Shown one piece after another: positions 7,553-15,840 of a stretch of 64,000 nucleotides of DNA. Each line of letters opens with the position of its first letter. Within the stretch, counting starts at the first letter, position 1. Origin of the DNA: Pseudomonas sivasensis (GTDB lineage Bacteria > Pseudomonadota > Gammaproteobacteria > Pseudomonadales > Pseudomonadaceae). The stretch lies in NCBI RefSeq assembly GCF_013778505.1, contig NZ_JAAOWU010000011.1, positions 1 through 64,000 on the forward strand, written 5' to 3'. The notes under the pieces were generated by a model. The model was given only the letters and a program-made list of their open reading frames with translations, ran no database searches and had not been told where the DNA came from. The position numbers were made by a program, and so were the translations under genes.

Positions 7553-8931
7553 GATTTATGTGCATTCGATAGATCGCGATAGCTGGCGCCCGGGTGGTTG
7601 GCTCCCAGTCGCGCACCGTCGCCAAACAACTTCTCGCGCAACGTGCCTTCGGCGTATTCGGTCTTGTACACCCCACGCTTCTGCAACTCCGGCACCAGCC
7701 ATTCCACGGCGTCGATAAAGGTTTCGTGGGTCAGCGCATAGGCCAGGTTGAAGCCGTCGACGTCGGTCTCTTCGACCCATTCCTGCAACAGGTCTGCCAC
7801 CGTCTCCGGACCGCCGACAAACAGCGGACCGAAGCCACCGATGCCGACCCAGTCCGCCAGTTCATTCGGCGTCCAGACTTTATTCGGATCGGCCGTGGAG
7901 AAGGCTTCCACCGCCGATTGAATGGCGTTGGTGTGCACATGCTTGAGCGGCTCATCCGGTTTGAACTGGCTGAAGTCGATGCCGGTCCAGCCGGAGATCA
8001 GCGCCATCGCGCCTTCGTAGCTCACATAGGATTTGTAGTCGTCAAACTTGGCTTTAGCCTTGGCGTCCGTTTCGTCGACGATCACCGTCTGCAAATTGAA
8101 GATCAGGATTTTCTTCGGATCACGCCCGGCCTCGGCCGCACGACGGCGGATGTCGGCAACGGTTTTTTTCAGCAGCACCTTGGACGGCGCGGCGACGAAC
8201 ACGCATTCGGCCTGCTCGGCGGCAAACTGCTTGCCACGGCTGGACGCGCCGGCCTGGTACAGCACAGGCGTGCGCTGCGGCGACGGCTCGCACAGGTGAA
8301 TGCCGGGCACCTGGAAGTGTTTGCCGACGTGTCGGATCTCGTGGATTTTGCTCGGATCACTGAAAATCCGCCGCTCGCGGTCGCGCAGTACCGCGCCCTC
8401 CTCCCAACTGCCTTCCCAAAGCTTGTAGCAAACCTCCAGGTATTCCTCGGCGTAGTCGTAGCGTGCGTCGTGTTCGGTCTGGGCTTTCTGGCCGAGGTTC
8501 TTGGCGCCGCTTTCCAGGTAGGAAGTGACGATATTCCAGCCGATACGGCCCTTGGTCAGATGGTCCAGGGTCGACAGCCGACGCGCGAATGGATAGGGAT
8601 GCTCAAACGACAACGAAGCGGTGAGACCAAAGCCCAGGTGCTCGGTGACCAACGCCATCGGCGCGATCAGCGACAACGGGTCGTTGACCGGCACTTGGGT
8701 GGCCTGGCGAATCGCCGCATCACCGTTGCCGTTGTACACATCGTAGATGCCCAGCACGTCGGCTATAAACAGGCCGTCGAACTTGCCACGCTCCAGAATT
8801 TTCGCCAGATCGGTCCAGTATTCCAGGTCCTTGTACTGCCACGAACGGTCACGGGGGTGCGCCCACAGGCCGGGAGATTGGTGGCCGACGCAGTTCATGT
8901 CGAAAGCGTTCAAGCGGATTTCACGGGACAT
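7498..8931 (-). CDS. FMN-dependent monooxygenase, NtaA/DmoA family (LLM class)
   Basis: A 477-residue bacterial luciferase-like monooxygenase. RGKFDGLFIADVLGIYDVYNG, HLGFGLTASLSFEHPYPFAR and GRIGWNIVTSYLESGAKNLG are the core motifs of the NtaA/SnaA/DszA/SoxA/DmoA group, which oxidise aminopolycarboxylates, dibenzothiophene or dimethyl sulfide with FMNH2 supplied by a separate reductase. The ATG at 8931 shares a base with the stop of the upstream gene (TGATG) and has CGGAG before it; a GTG at 8934 is the alternative. The last 17 residues (NVGGGLPRIAVAQSKAV) are encoded by a REPIN, so the native C-terminus has been replaced or extended. Next to an SfnB-like enzyme it is probably a sulfur-scavenging oxygenase. 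Confidence 0.88.
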   Translation of the reverse strand: MSREIRLNAFDMNCVGHQSPGLWAHPRDRSWQYKDLEYWTDLAKILERGKFDGLFIADVLGIYDVYNGNGDAAIRQATQVPVNDPLSLIAPMALVTEHLGFGLTASLSFEHPYPFARRLSTLDHLTKGRIGWNIVTSYLESGAKNLGQKAQTEHDARYDYAEEYLEVCYKLWEGSWEEGAVLRDRERRIFSDPSKIHEIRHVGKHFQVPGIHLCEPSPQRTPVLYQAGASSRGKQFAAEQAECVFVAAPSKVLLKKTVADIRRRAAEAGRDPKKILIFNLQTVIVDETDAKAKAKFDDYKSYVSYEGAMALISGWTGIDFSQFKPDEPLKHVHTNAIQSAVEAFSTADPNKVWTPNELADWVGIGGFGPLFVGGPETVADLLQEWVEETDVDGFNLAYALTHETFIDAVEWLVPELQKRGVYKTEYAEGTLREKLFGDGARLGANHPGASYRDLSNAHKSNVGGGLPRIAVAQSKAV

Positions 8932-9257
8932 CACAGCACTCCGTTGAGGTGGTAGTTGCCGACAATCTGGTATTTGTTGCGCAACGGATCATCCAGGGTC
9001 GACGGCAGCGCGGTGCGTTGCCCGGTCAGTTCAAATTCCGCGTTACTGGCGGCGATGAGGGCTTCGGCGGCGGCGATTTGCGCCTCGGTGGCGGCCACCG
9101 GGCTCGGGTGGGTTTCGGCGCGTTCGAGCAAGGCAGCGGCCACATCCACACGGATCTGCAAGTCGCCGAAGCGGCTGATCACATAGGGGTCAGCGCTTTT
9201 TTCGACATGGCGGCGGGTGCTGTCCAGCAGTTGGCGCGCGAGATTCAAGGCAGTCAT
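8931..9257 (-). CDS. Stand-alone acyl-CoA dehydrogenase C-terminal domain fragment
   Basis: 108 residues that align along their whole length with the last third of the SfnB-like enzyme next door: SRFGDLQIRVDVAAALLERA against AAIGDLEWRVHGTEAILAKA, AEFELTGQRTALPS against KLFELAGTRSV, and the endings YQIVGNYHLNGVL and YHLIGNFVLNGVK. Relative to its neighbour it lacks the block NLDRFWRNARTHT. It has its own ATG with GAGG upstream, begins 12 bases after sfnB and is coupled to the monooxygenase (TGATG). The flavin-binding N-terminal and middle domains are missing, so it cannot be an independent dehydrogenase. It is either a remnant of a second copy or a small partner subunit. Confidence 0.72.
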   Translation of the reverse strand: MTALNLARQLLDSTRRHVEKSADPYVISRFGDLQIRVDVAAALLERAETHPSPVAATEAQIAAAEALIAASNAEFELTGQRTALPSTLDDPLRNKYQIVGNYHLNGVL

Positions 9258-9269
9258 GGGTCAGGTTCC

Positions 9270-10466
9270 TCAGTTCCAGGCGTGGCGCGCAGGTTTCACG
9301 CCGTTGAGCACGAAGTTGCCGATCAGGTGGTATTTCCAGCGGGCCGGGTCGTGCAGGGTGTGGGTGCGCGCGTTGCGCCAGAAGCGGTCGAGGTTGTGCT
9401 TGGCCGTGACCGAACGGGTGCCGGCCAGTTCGAAGAGTTTGCTGCTGGCGAGCAAGGCGGTTTCGGCGGACAGCACCTTGGCTTGGGCGACGATCAGCGA
9501 GGCGTTGGCCACGGTGTCTTCGTTCGGTTGCGCCAAGGCTTGGTCAACCGCGATGCCGGCCTTGGCGAGGATCGCTTCGGTGCCGTGCACGCGCCATTCC
9601 AGATCGCCGATGGCGGCGATGGTGAACGGGTCCTGCCAGCCGTGATCCTGCTGGCTGTCGATCCAGGGACGGGCCTGGCGCGCGAAAATTTTTGCCTGTT
9701 CAAGGGCGCCTAGGGCAATGCCGGTATCCACCGCTGCCTGGATGATTTGCGAAATCGGCCCATCAGCCGTGGGTTGGTCAAACGCCAGGTGGGCGGGGAT
9801 CACCGCGCTCAAGGGCACAGTCACGCCGTCGAGGGTCACGCCGCCGCTGGCGGTGGTGCGCTGTCCGAAGCCGTCCCAGTTGTCGATCACGGTCAGGCCT
9901 GGCGCGTTGCGCTCGACAAAACCAATGAACGCCTGGCCCTTTTCGTTATTGCCCACCGTGGGCACGATATGGGCGAACAGTGCGCCGGTGCAGTAGAACT
10001 TTTCACCGTTGATTTGCGCGCTATCACCGTGAAACCGGATTTGGGTGTCAAAGGTGCCGGCGTTTTTGCTCTTGGCCTCGGAGAAAGCATTGCCGAAGCG
10101 GTAGCCCGCCAACACCTTGCCGAAGTAATAGCGCTTCTGCTCCTCGGTGGCGGTTTGCAGGAGGATGTCGACGACACCCAGATGGTTCTGCGGGATTTGC
10201 CCCAAGGACGGGTCTGCCGCGGAGATCAATTTGATCACTTCGGCCACGGTGACATAAGACACACCGGCGCCACCGTAGGCCTTGGGAACAGTGATGCCCC
10301 ACAGGCCGCTGGCGGAGAACTCGTCGAGTTCGTCTACCGGTAAGCGACGGTCGCGGTCGCGCACGCTGGCATCGACGGCGAAGCGTTCGGCCAGGCGCGT
10401 GGCGACCTCGATGGCCTCCGCGTCCGAGCGGATGATATGGGCAGGGTGTTGAGGGTGGGCTGACAT
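9270..10466 (-). CDS. sfnB: SfnB-family sulfur-acquisition oxidoreductase (acyl-CoA dehydrogenase fold)
   Basis: A 398-residue member of the acyl-CoA dehydrogenase fold that includes SfnB, DszC and TdsC-like flavin enzymes. Visible landmarks are SGLWGITVPKAYGGAGVSY (N-terminal domain), FYCTGALFAHIVPTVG and GFGQRTTASGGVTLDGVTVP (middle beta domain), and NLDRFWRNARTHTLHDP near the C-terminus. SfnB is associated with dimethylsulfone and other organosulfur use under sulfate limitation in Pseudomonas. GGAG lies 7 bases before the ATG. It is the first gene of the ten-gene operon and is headed by a sigma-54 promoter, which suits the SfnR/sigma-54 control known for sfn genes. The symbol is given at family level. 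Confidence 0.85.
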   Translation of the reverse strand: MSAHPQHPAHIIRSDAEAIEVATRLAERFAVDASVRDRDRRLPVDELDEFSASGLWGITVPKAYGGAGVSYVTVAEVIKLISAADPSLGQIPQNHLGVVDILLQTATEEQKRYYFGKVLAGYRFGNAFSEAKSKNAGTFDTQIRFHGDSAQINGEKFYCTGALFAHIVPTVGNNEKGQAFIGFVERNAPGLTVIDNWDGFGQRTTASGGVTLDGVTVPLSAVIPAHLAFDQPTADGPISQIIQAAVDTGIALGALEQAKIFARQARPWIDSQQDHGWQDPFTIAAIGDLEWRVHGTEAILAKAGIAVDQALAQPNEDTVANASLIVAQAKVLSAETALLASSKLFELAGTRSVTAKHNLDRFWRNARTHTLHDPARWKYHLIGNFVLNGVKPARHAWN

Positions 10467-10503
10467 GGGCCGACTCCAGGCTCCAGGGATATGCAGGAGC
10501 TAC

Positions 10504-10519
10504 AGCAGGAGTCGTGCCA
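10504..10519 (-). promoter_or_regulatory. Sigma-54 (-24/-12) promoter for the sfnB operon
   Basis: On the minus strand 10519-10504 reads TGGCACGACTCCTGCT, matching the sigma-54 consensus (TGGCACG-N4-TTGCW) at all but one position. The GG (10518-10517) and GC (10506-10505) doublets are correctly 12 bases apart. Transcription would begin near 10494, about 28 bases before the sfnB ATG. RpoN control implies an activating enhancer-binding protein, likely SfnR-like, encoded outside this window. Confidence 0.8.
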
Positions 10520-10577
10520 CATGAAAAATAACTTTAAAAACAATGAGTTAAATTAAAATCTCGCAAAGAACGGGAGC

Positions 10578-10623
10578 GCTGTCATACAGCAAACTGTCTA
10601 GTCACTGTTCACCTGCAAACAGT
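10578..10623. promoter_or_regulatory. Dyads upstream of the sigma-54 promoter (candidate activator sites)
   Basis: Two inverted repeats lie 60-105 bases behind the -24 element. One is GCTGT-CAT-ACAGC at 10578-10590 and the other is ACTGTT-N8-AACAGT at 10604-10623. Their half-sites share the core CTGT/ACAG. Position and dyad form fit an upstream activating sequence for a sigma-54 activator; the assignment is inferred. Confidence 0.5.
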
Positions 10624-10640
10624 AACGTATGGAACACGCT

Positions 10641-10997
10641 CTATGCAGGGGTGCGAGGAGCCCCTTCGACAATGTACTTACCAAGGTCCGATTTATAAGG
10701 CGGCGAAAGCCCTTCCACCTCAAAACTCACATAAACGAGGGACGTGAAAAAAACCGGTTTTCCAGTCCACGCGGGAATTTCCAAGGTTTCTACCGATTTA
10801 ACTTCAACCCTGAAGTAACTGGTGCCATTCCCCTCAATCTTCCCAATGATTGTTTGACCTATGCTCATGCCAACGAACGGTTTGATAACCAATTTGAGCA
10901 CTTCAGTCTCCACATCAGCATATTGGACGACACCGCCCTGTGATGGCTCCAGGGATGGTGCAGGGTTCACCAGCACGGGGGTTTGTTCGTCTTTCAT
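10641..10997 (-). CDS. Hypothetical protein, beta-rich, 118 aa
   Basis: This 118-residue frame starts at an ATG with GGAGG seven bases before it, so it is probably translated. No signal peptide or membrane span is seen. The body alternates hydrophobic and polar residues (VLKLVIKPFVGMSIGQTIIG, FFTSLVYVSFEVEGL), suggesting a small beta-sandwich. The GMSIGQTI pattern faintly recalls the Ig-like repeat units of large Pseudomonas surface proteins, but I do not recognise a named family. Its base composition is more AT-rich than its neighbours. It stands alone between the sfn operon and the XRE regulator gene. Confidence 0.6.
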   Translation of the reverse strand: MKDEQTPVLVNPAPSLEPSQGGVVQYADVETEVLKLVIKPFVGMSIGQTIIGKIEGNGTSYFRVEVKSVETLEIPAWTGKPVFFTSLVYVSFEVEGLSPPYKSDLGKYIVEGAPRTPA

Positions 10998-11138
10998 GGT
11001 CCATCCTCCAGTGATTGATTAAATCACGGCCAACCAACCACTTCCGGGCAGTGATGCCATAAACCTATGCCCGGCACATGAGACAAACAAGCTGTGAAAC
11101 TTGACAGGTGCTCATCAGCATCCTTGTAGACAAAACCG

Positions 11139-11702
11139 CTAAATCACCACGTTGCGCACAAAGCGCACGGCGACCTCGCCATCGTTGCGATAGGCGTGGG
11201 GTTGGTGACTGGCGAACATGAAGAATTCGCCGGCGCCGATGGTGTTTTCCTGGTCGCCCACGACCAGCGTCAAGCTACCCTCAAACACAAACAGCTGCTC
11301 GCTCCAGCCTTCCAGGTCGGGGTCCGGGCAATAGCGATCACCGGGTTCGAGGCGCCACTCCCACAATTCAACCTCGCGCCGCGCGGTGGCCTTGGCCAGC
11401 AATACCGCCTTGCTCCCGGCAATTTCACCGGCCCAGGCCAGTTCGTTGATGCGGCTGTGATCGCGTACGTCCGGAGCCTGGATCAGGTCGCTGAAGGCTA
11501 CGTCCAATGCTTCGGCCACGCGGTCCAAAGTGGACAAACTGACGTTTTTCTCGCCTGCTTCAATGGCCACCAGCATGCGCCGGCTGACCCCGGACTTTTC
11601 CGAGAGCGCGGTCTGGCTCAGGTCGGCGGCGTGGCGCAGGCGACGAACGTTTTGGCTGACGTGCTGCAGGACCGAGGCCCGTTGTGGATTTTCTTTGTGC
11701 AC
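11139..11702 (-). CDS. XRE-family regulator with C-terminal cupin domain
   Basis: A 187-residue regulator. The helix-turn-helix spans about residues 10-65 (LRHAADLSQTALSEKSGVSR, then IEAGEKNVSLSTLDRVAEAL). A cupin_2 sensor follows (LEPGDRYCPDPDLEGWSEQL, FVFEGSLTLVVGDQ, GEFFMFASHQPHAYRN). The start chosen is the GTG at 11702 (VHKENPQRAS), because the HTH then begins at the usual distance; an open frame continues to an ATG at 11783, but that lies inside the divergent promoter region. Such proteins usually repress the gene transcribed away from them, here the DMT exporter, in response to a small ligand bound in the cupin barrel. Confidence 0.85.
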   Translation of the reverse strand: MHKENPQRASVLQHVSQNVRRLRHAADLSQTALSEKSGVSRRMLVAIEAGEKNVSLSTLDRVAEALDVAFSDLIQAPDVRDHSRINELAWAGEIAGSKAVLLAKATARREVELWEWRLEPGDRYCPDPDLEGWSEQLFVFEGSLTLVVGDQENTIGAGEFFMFASHQPHAYRNDGEVAVRFVRNVVI

Positions 11703-11795
11703 TATATTGCTCAATAGGTGGGTGTGCGCAGTATACTGCCCAGCGTGCGGCGCATTGTGCGGTCCGTACCTTTCCCTGTGCAAGACCGAGCCGCC

Positions 11796-12725
11796 ATGAC
11801 CACCACCAAAAACCCTTCGCGTTTCAACCGCTTCAGCAAAGCCGAATGCATTCTGGTGTTTATCACCATGATCTGGGGCGGCACCTTTTTATTGGTGCAG
11901 CACGCTATGACGGTGAGCGGTCCGATGTTTTTCGTGGGTCTGCGCTTTGCGGCTGCGGCCATCGTGGTGGGTTTCTTCTCGTTGCGCACGCTGCGCGACC
12001 TGACCTTGTTTGAATTGAAGGCCGGGGTGTTTATCGGTGTGGCGATCATGTTTGGCTACGGCTTGCAGACCATCGGCCTACAGACGATCCTGAGCAGCCA
12101 GTCGGCGTTTATCACCGCGCTCTACGTGCCGTTCGTGCCGTTGTTGCAATGGTTGGTACTCGGCCGTCGCCCTGGGTTAATGCCGAGCATCGGCATCATG
12201 CTCGCGTTTGCCGGGTTGATGCTGCTGACCGGGCCTGCGGGGGCTTCGCTGAATTTCAGCCCAGGTGAAATCGCGACCTTGATCGGTGCCATTGCGATTG
12301 CGGCGGAAATCATCTTGATCAGCGCATTTGCCGGTCAGGTGGATGTGCGCCGGGTGACGGTGGTGCAATTGGCCACAGCCTCACTCCTATCGTTTTTGAT
12401 GGTGGTGCCGATGGGCGAGGCGCTGCCGGGGTTTTCGTGGTTGCTGCTGTTCAGCGCCGTGGGCTTGGGCTTGACCAGCGCGGTAATCCAGGTCGCGATG
12501 AACTGGGCGCAACAGAGCGTTTCACCGACGCGAGCCACGTTGATCTACGCCGGCGAGCCGGTGTGGGCCGGTGTGGTGGGGCGGATTGCCGGCGAGCGGT
12601 TCCCGCCGATTGCGATGCTGGGGGCGGTGTTGATCGTGGTGGCAGTGATTGTCAGCGAATTAAAGACGAAGGGGCAGAAAGCGCTCGCGTTGGCTGAAGA
12701 GCTGGAGCAAGAGCGTCAGAATTGA
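11796..12725 (+). CDS. DMT-superfamily transporter (EamA family)
   Basis: This inner-membrane protein of 309 residues from the ATG at 11796 has about ten hydrophobic spans and two EamA repeats: FITMIWGGTFLLVQHAM opens the first, and a second half with INYAGEP-like LIYAGEPVWAGVVGRIAGE closes it. An in-frame start at 11718 would add 26 residues (MGVRSILPSVRR...) that overlap the regulator's promoter and look non-native. The DMT/EamA family exports amino acids or other metabolites. The divergent XRE-cupin gene, with under 100 bases between starts, is its probable regulator. The gap to the antiporter operon (12726-12918) shows only AT-richer promoter-like DNA. Confidence 0.88.
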   Translation: MTTTKNPSRFNRFSKAECILVFITMIWGGTFLLVQHAMTVSGPMFFVGLRFAAAAIVVGFFSLRTLRDLTLFELKAGVFIGVAIMFGYGLQTIGLQTILSSQSAFITALYVPFVPLLQWLVLGRRPGLMPSIGIMLAFAGLMLLTGPAGASLNFSPGEIATLIGAIAIAAEIILISAFAGQVDVRRVTVVQLATASLLSFLMVVPMGEALPGFSWLLLFSAVGLGLTSAVIQVAMNWAQQSVSPTRATLIYAGEPVWAGVVGRIAGERFPPIAMLGAVLIVVAVIVSELKTKGQKALALAEELEQERQN

Positions 12726-12918
12726 GGTTCGTGTTTTGGAGTTGCCTTGCAGCCCGGCAAGAGCATACGCCCTCGCCACAGGGGTAATTCCAGCCTAATG
12801 AAACAATGCCAAATGGGAAGTTTCAGCCTACCTTGTAGGATCCTGCCACATCTTGCCGTTTGGTGATCATCAAAGCGGCACGTATGATGCATCCCAAACT
12901 CCCGCAGATTAGAAGCCT

Positions 12919-15840
12919 ATGTCCCTGATAGTTCTACTGCTTCTGCCATTCATTGGCAGCTGTCTAGCGGCCTTGCTGCCGCACAATGCACGTAACACCG
13001 AATCCCTGTTGGCCGGCCTTGTGGCCCTGGTCGGCACCATTCAAGTCGCCCTGCTCTACCCCCAGATCGCCCACGGTGGCGTGATCCGCGAAGAATTCAT
13101 GTGGTTACCCAGCCTTGGGCTGAACTTCGTGTTGCGCATGGATGGGTTTGCCTGGCTGTTCTCGATGCTGGTGCTCGGCATCGGCGCGCTGGTGGCGCTG
13201 TATGCGCGCTACTACATGTCGCCGGACGATCCGGTGCCACGTTTCTTCGCGTTTTTCCTGGCTTTTATGGGCGCGATGCTCGGGCTGGTGATCTCCGGCA
13301 ACTTGATTCAAATCGTATTTTTCTGGGAACTGACCAGCCTGTTCTCGTTCCTGTTGATCGGTTATTGGCACCATCGCGCCGATGCGCGACGCGGCGCCTA
13401 CATGGCGTTGATGGTCACCGGTGCAGGCGGTTTGTGCCTGTTGGCAGGCGTGATGTTGCTGGGGCATATCGTCGGCAGCTATGACCTGGACCTGGTGCTG
13501 GCGGCGGGCGATCAGATTCGCGCGCACGCGCTGTACCCGGTCATGCTGGCCTTGGTGCTGATCGGCGCCTTGAGCAAAAGCGCGCAGTTCCCGTTCCACT
13601 TCTGGCTGCCCCACGCCATGGCGGCACCGACCCCGGTGTCTGCCTATCTGCACTCGGCGACGATGGTGAAGGCCGGCGTGTTCCTGCTGGCCCGCCTGTG
13701 GCCCTCGCTGTCGGGCAGCGAAGAATGGTTCTGGATCGTCGGCGGTGCCGGCGCCCTCACCCTCCTCCTCGGCGCTTACTGCGCCATGTTCCAGAATGAT
13801 CTCAAAGGCCTGCTGGCCTACTCCACCATCAGCCACCTCGGGCTGATCACCTTATTGCTGGGCCTCAACAGCCCGCTGGCGGCCGTCGCGGCGGTGTTCC
13901 ACATCCTCAACCACGCCACCTTCAAAGCCTCGCTGTTCATGGCGGCGGGCATCATCGACCACGAAAGCGGCACTCGCGACATCCGCAAGCTCAGCGGCCT
14001 GGTGCGCCTGATCCCGTTCACCGCGACCCTGGCGATGGTGGCGAGCGCATCCATGGCCGGCGTGCCATTGCTCAATGGATTCCTGTCCAAAGAGATGTTC
14101 TTCGCCGAAACCGTGTTTATCTCGGCCACTCAGTGGGTGGAAATCGCCCTGCCGATGATCGCAACCATCGCCGGCACCTTCAGCGTGGCCTATGCGCTGC
14201 GTTTTACGGTCGATGTGTTCTTCGGTCCGCCTGCCAAAGACCTGCCCCACACACCCCACGAGCCACCACGCTGGATGCGTGCCCCCGTCGAGTTGCTGGT
14301 ATTCACCTGCCTGCTGGTGGGCATTTTCCCGGCCCAGGTGGTCGGCTCGATCCTCGCCGCTGCGGCACTGCCGGTGGTCGGCGGTGTACTGCCGGAGTAC
14401 AGCCTGGCCATTTGGCACGGCTGGAACGCACCGATGATCATGAGCCTGGTGGCCATGACCGGTGGCGTGGTGCTCTACCTGATGCTGCGCAAGCAGCTCA
14501 AGCTCGGCCGTTTCAAGTACCCGCCGGTCATCAGCTACTTCAACGGCAAGCGCGGCTTTGAGCGCAGCCTGGTGGTGATGATGCGCGGCGTGCGCAAAAT
14601 CGAAAAACGCATCAGCACCAAGCGCCTGCAGACCCAGTTGTTCCTGCTGGTGATCGTCGCAGTGATCGGCGCCATGATCCCGATGTTCAACAGCGGCCTC
14701 AGTTGGGGCGACCGGCCGAAGATCCCCGGCTCCATCGTGTTCGTGACCCTGTGGCTGCTGGCAATTGCCTGCGCCCTGGGCGCCGCCTGGCAAGCCAAAT
14801 ACCACCGGCTGGCGGCACTGACCATGGTCAGCGTGTGCGGCCTGATGACGTGCATCACCTTCGTATGGTTCTCCGCGCCCGACCTGGCATTGACTCAACT
14901 GGTGGTCGAAGTGGTCACCACCGTGCTCATCCTGCTCGGCCTGCGCTGGCTGCCACGGCGGATCGAAGAAGTCTCGCCACTGCCCAGCTCGCTACGCAAG
15001 GCGCGCATTCGCCGCCTGCGTGACTTCCTGCTGTCTACCGTGGTCGGTGGCGGCATGGCGCTGCTGTCCTACGCGATGCTGACGCGCCAGACGCCCAACG
15101 ATATTTCCTCGTTCTACCTGAGCCGCGCCCTTCCCGAAGGCGGCGGCAGCAACGTGGTAAACGTGATGTTGGTGGACTTCCGTGGCTTCGACACCCTCGG
15201 CGAAATCACCGTGCTAGGCGCCGTGGCGCTGACGGTGTACGCCCTGCTGCGGCGCTTCCGCCCGTCCAAGGAAAGCATGCAGCTGCCTGCACAACAGCGC
15301 CAACTGGCGCCGGACGTGGCGACCGACCTGGTCAACCCGCGCCAGGCCAGCGATACCGCCCTGGGCTATATGATGGTGCCGGCAGTGCTGGTACGCCTGC
15401 TGCTGCCGATTGCCCTCGTAGTGTCGTTCTACCTGTTTATGCGCGGCCACAATCAACCGGGCGGCGGTTTTGTCGCCGGCTTGGTGATGTCGGTGGCGTT
15501 TATCCTGCAATACATGGTGGCCGGTACGCAGTGGGTCGAGGCACAAATGAGCCTGCGGCCAATGCGCTGGATGGGCTTCGGCCTGTTCTCGGCAACGCTG
15601 ACCGGGATCGGCGCGTTGTTTGTCGGCTACCCGTTCCTCACCACGCACACCTGGCATTTCAGCCTGCCGCTGCTGGGCGATATTCATGTCGCCAGCGCGC
15701 TGTTCTTCGACGTCGGCGTATACGCCATGGTCGTCGGCTCGACCTTGCTGATGCTCACTGCCCTCGGTCACCAGTCGGTGCGCGCGCATAAACCGAGTAA
15801 CCAGGCCAAAGTAGTCGCCGCAACAGAAGGAGCCGCCTGA
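12919..15840 (+). CDS. phaAB: Multisubunit K+(Na+)/H+ antiporter subunit A (fused A+B)
   Basis: A 973-residue membrane protein. The first 500 residues are the NuoL-like antiporter core (MGAMLGLVISGNLIQIVFFW, HFWLPHAMAAPTPVSAYLHS, LNHATFKASLFMAAGIIDHE), including the lysines and glutamates of the proton path. The MrpA C-terminal extension follows, and the last 150 or so residues (GHNQPGGGFVAGLVMSVAFI) are an MnhB/MrpB domain, so this is the fused AB form usual in Pseudomonas and Rhizobium Pha systems. It heads a six-gene operon whose genes all overlap. The complex exchanges cytoplasmic K+ or Na+ for protons and helps at alkaline pH or high salt; the ion preferred is not visible from sequence. 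Confidence 0.95.
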   Translation: MSLIVLLLLPFIGSCLAALLPHNARNTESLLAGLVALVGTIQVALLYPQIAHGGVIREEFMWLPSLGLNFVLRMDGFAWLFSMLVLGIGALVALYARYYMSPDDPVPRFFAFFLAFMGAMLGLVISGNLIQIVFFWELTSLFSFLLIGYWHHRADARRGAYMALMVTGAGGLCLLAGVMLLGHIVGSYDLDLVLAAGDQIRAHALYPVMLALVLIGALSKSAQFPFHFWLPHAMAAPTPVSAYLHSATMVKAGVFLLARLWPSLSGSEEWFWIVGGAGALTLLLGAYCAMFQNDLKGLLAYSTISHLGLITLLLGLNSPLAAVAAVFHILNHATFKASLFMAAGIIDHESGTRDIRKLSGLVRLIPFTATLAMVASASMAGVPLLNGFLSKEMFFAETVFISATQWVEIALPMIATIAGTFSVAYALRFTVDVFFGPPAKDLPHTPHEPPRWMRAPVELLVFTCLLVGIFPAQVVGSILAAAALPVVGGVLPEYSLAIWHGWNAPMIMSLVAMTGGVVLYLMLRKQLKLGRFKYPPVISYFNGKRGFERSLVVMMRGVRKIEKRISTKRLQTQLFLLVIVAVIGAMIPMFNSGLSWGDRPKIPGSIVFVTLWLLAIACALGAAWQAKYHRLAALTMVSVCGLMTCITFVWFSAPDLALTQLVVEVVTTVLILLGLRWLPRRIEEVSPLPSSLRKARIRRLRDFLLSTVVGGGMALLSYAMLTRQTPNDISSFYLSRALPEGGGSNVVNVMLVDFRGFDTLGEITVLGAVALTVYALLRRFRPSKESMQLPAQQRQLAPDVATDLVNPRQASDTALGYMMVPAVLVRLLLPIALVVSFYLFMRGHNQPGGGFVAGLVMSVAFILQYMVAGTQWVEAQMSLRPMRWMGFGLFSATLTGIGALFVGYPFLTTHTWHFSLPLLGDIHVASALFFDVGVYAMVVGSTLLMLTALGHQSVRAHKPSNQAKVVAATEGAA

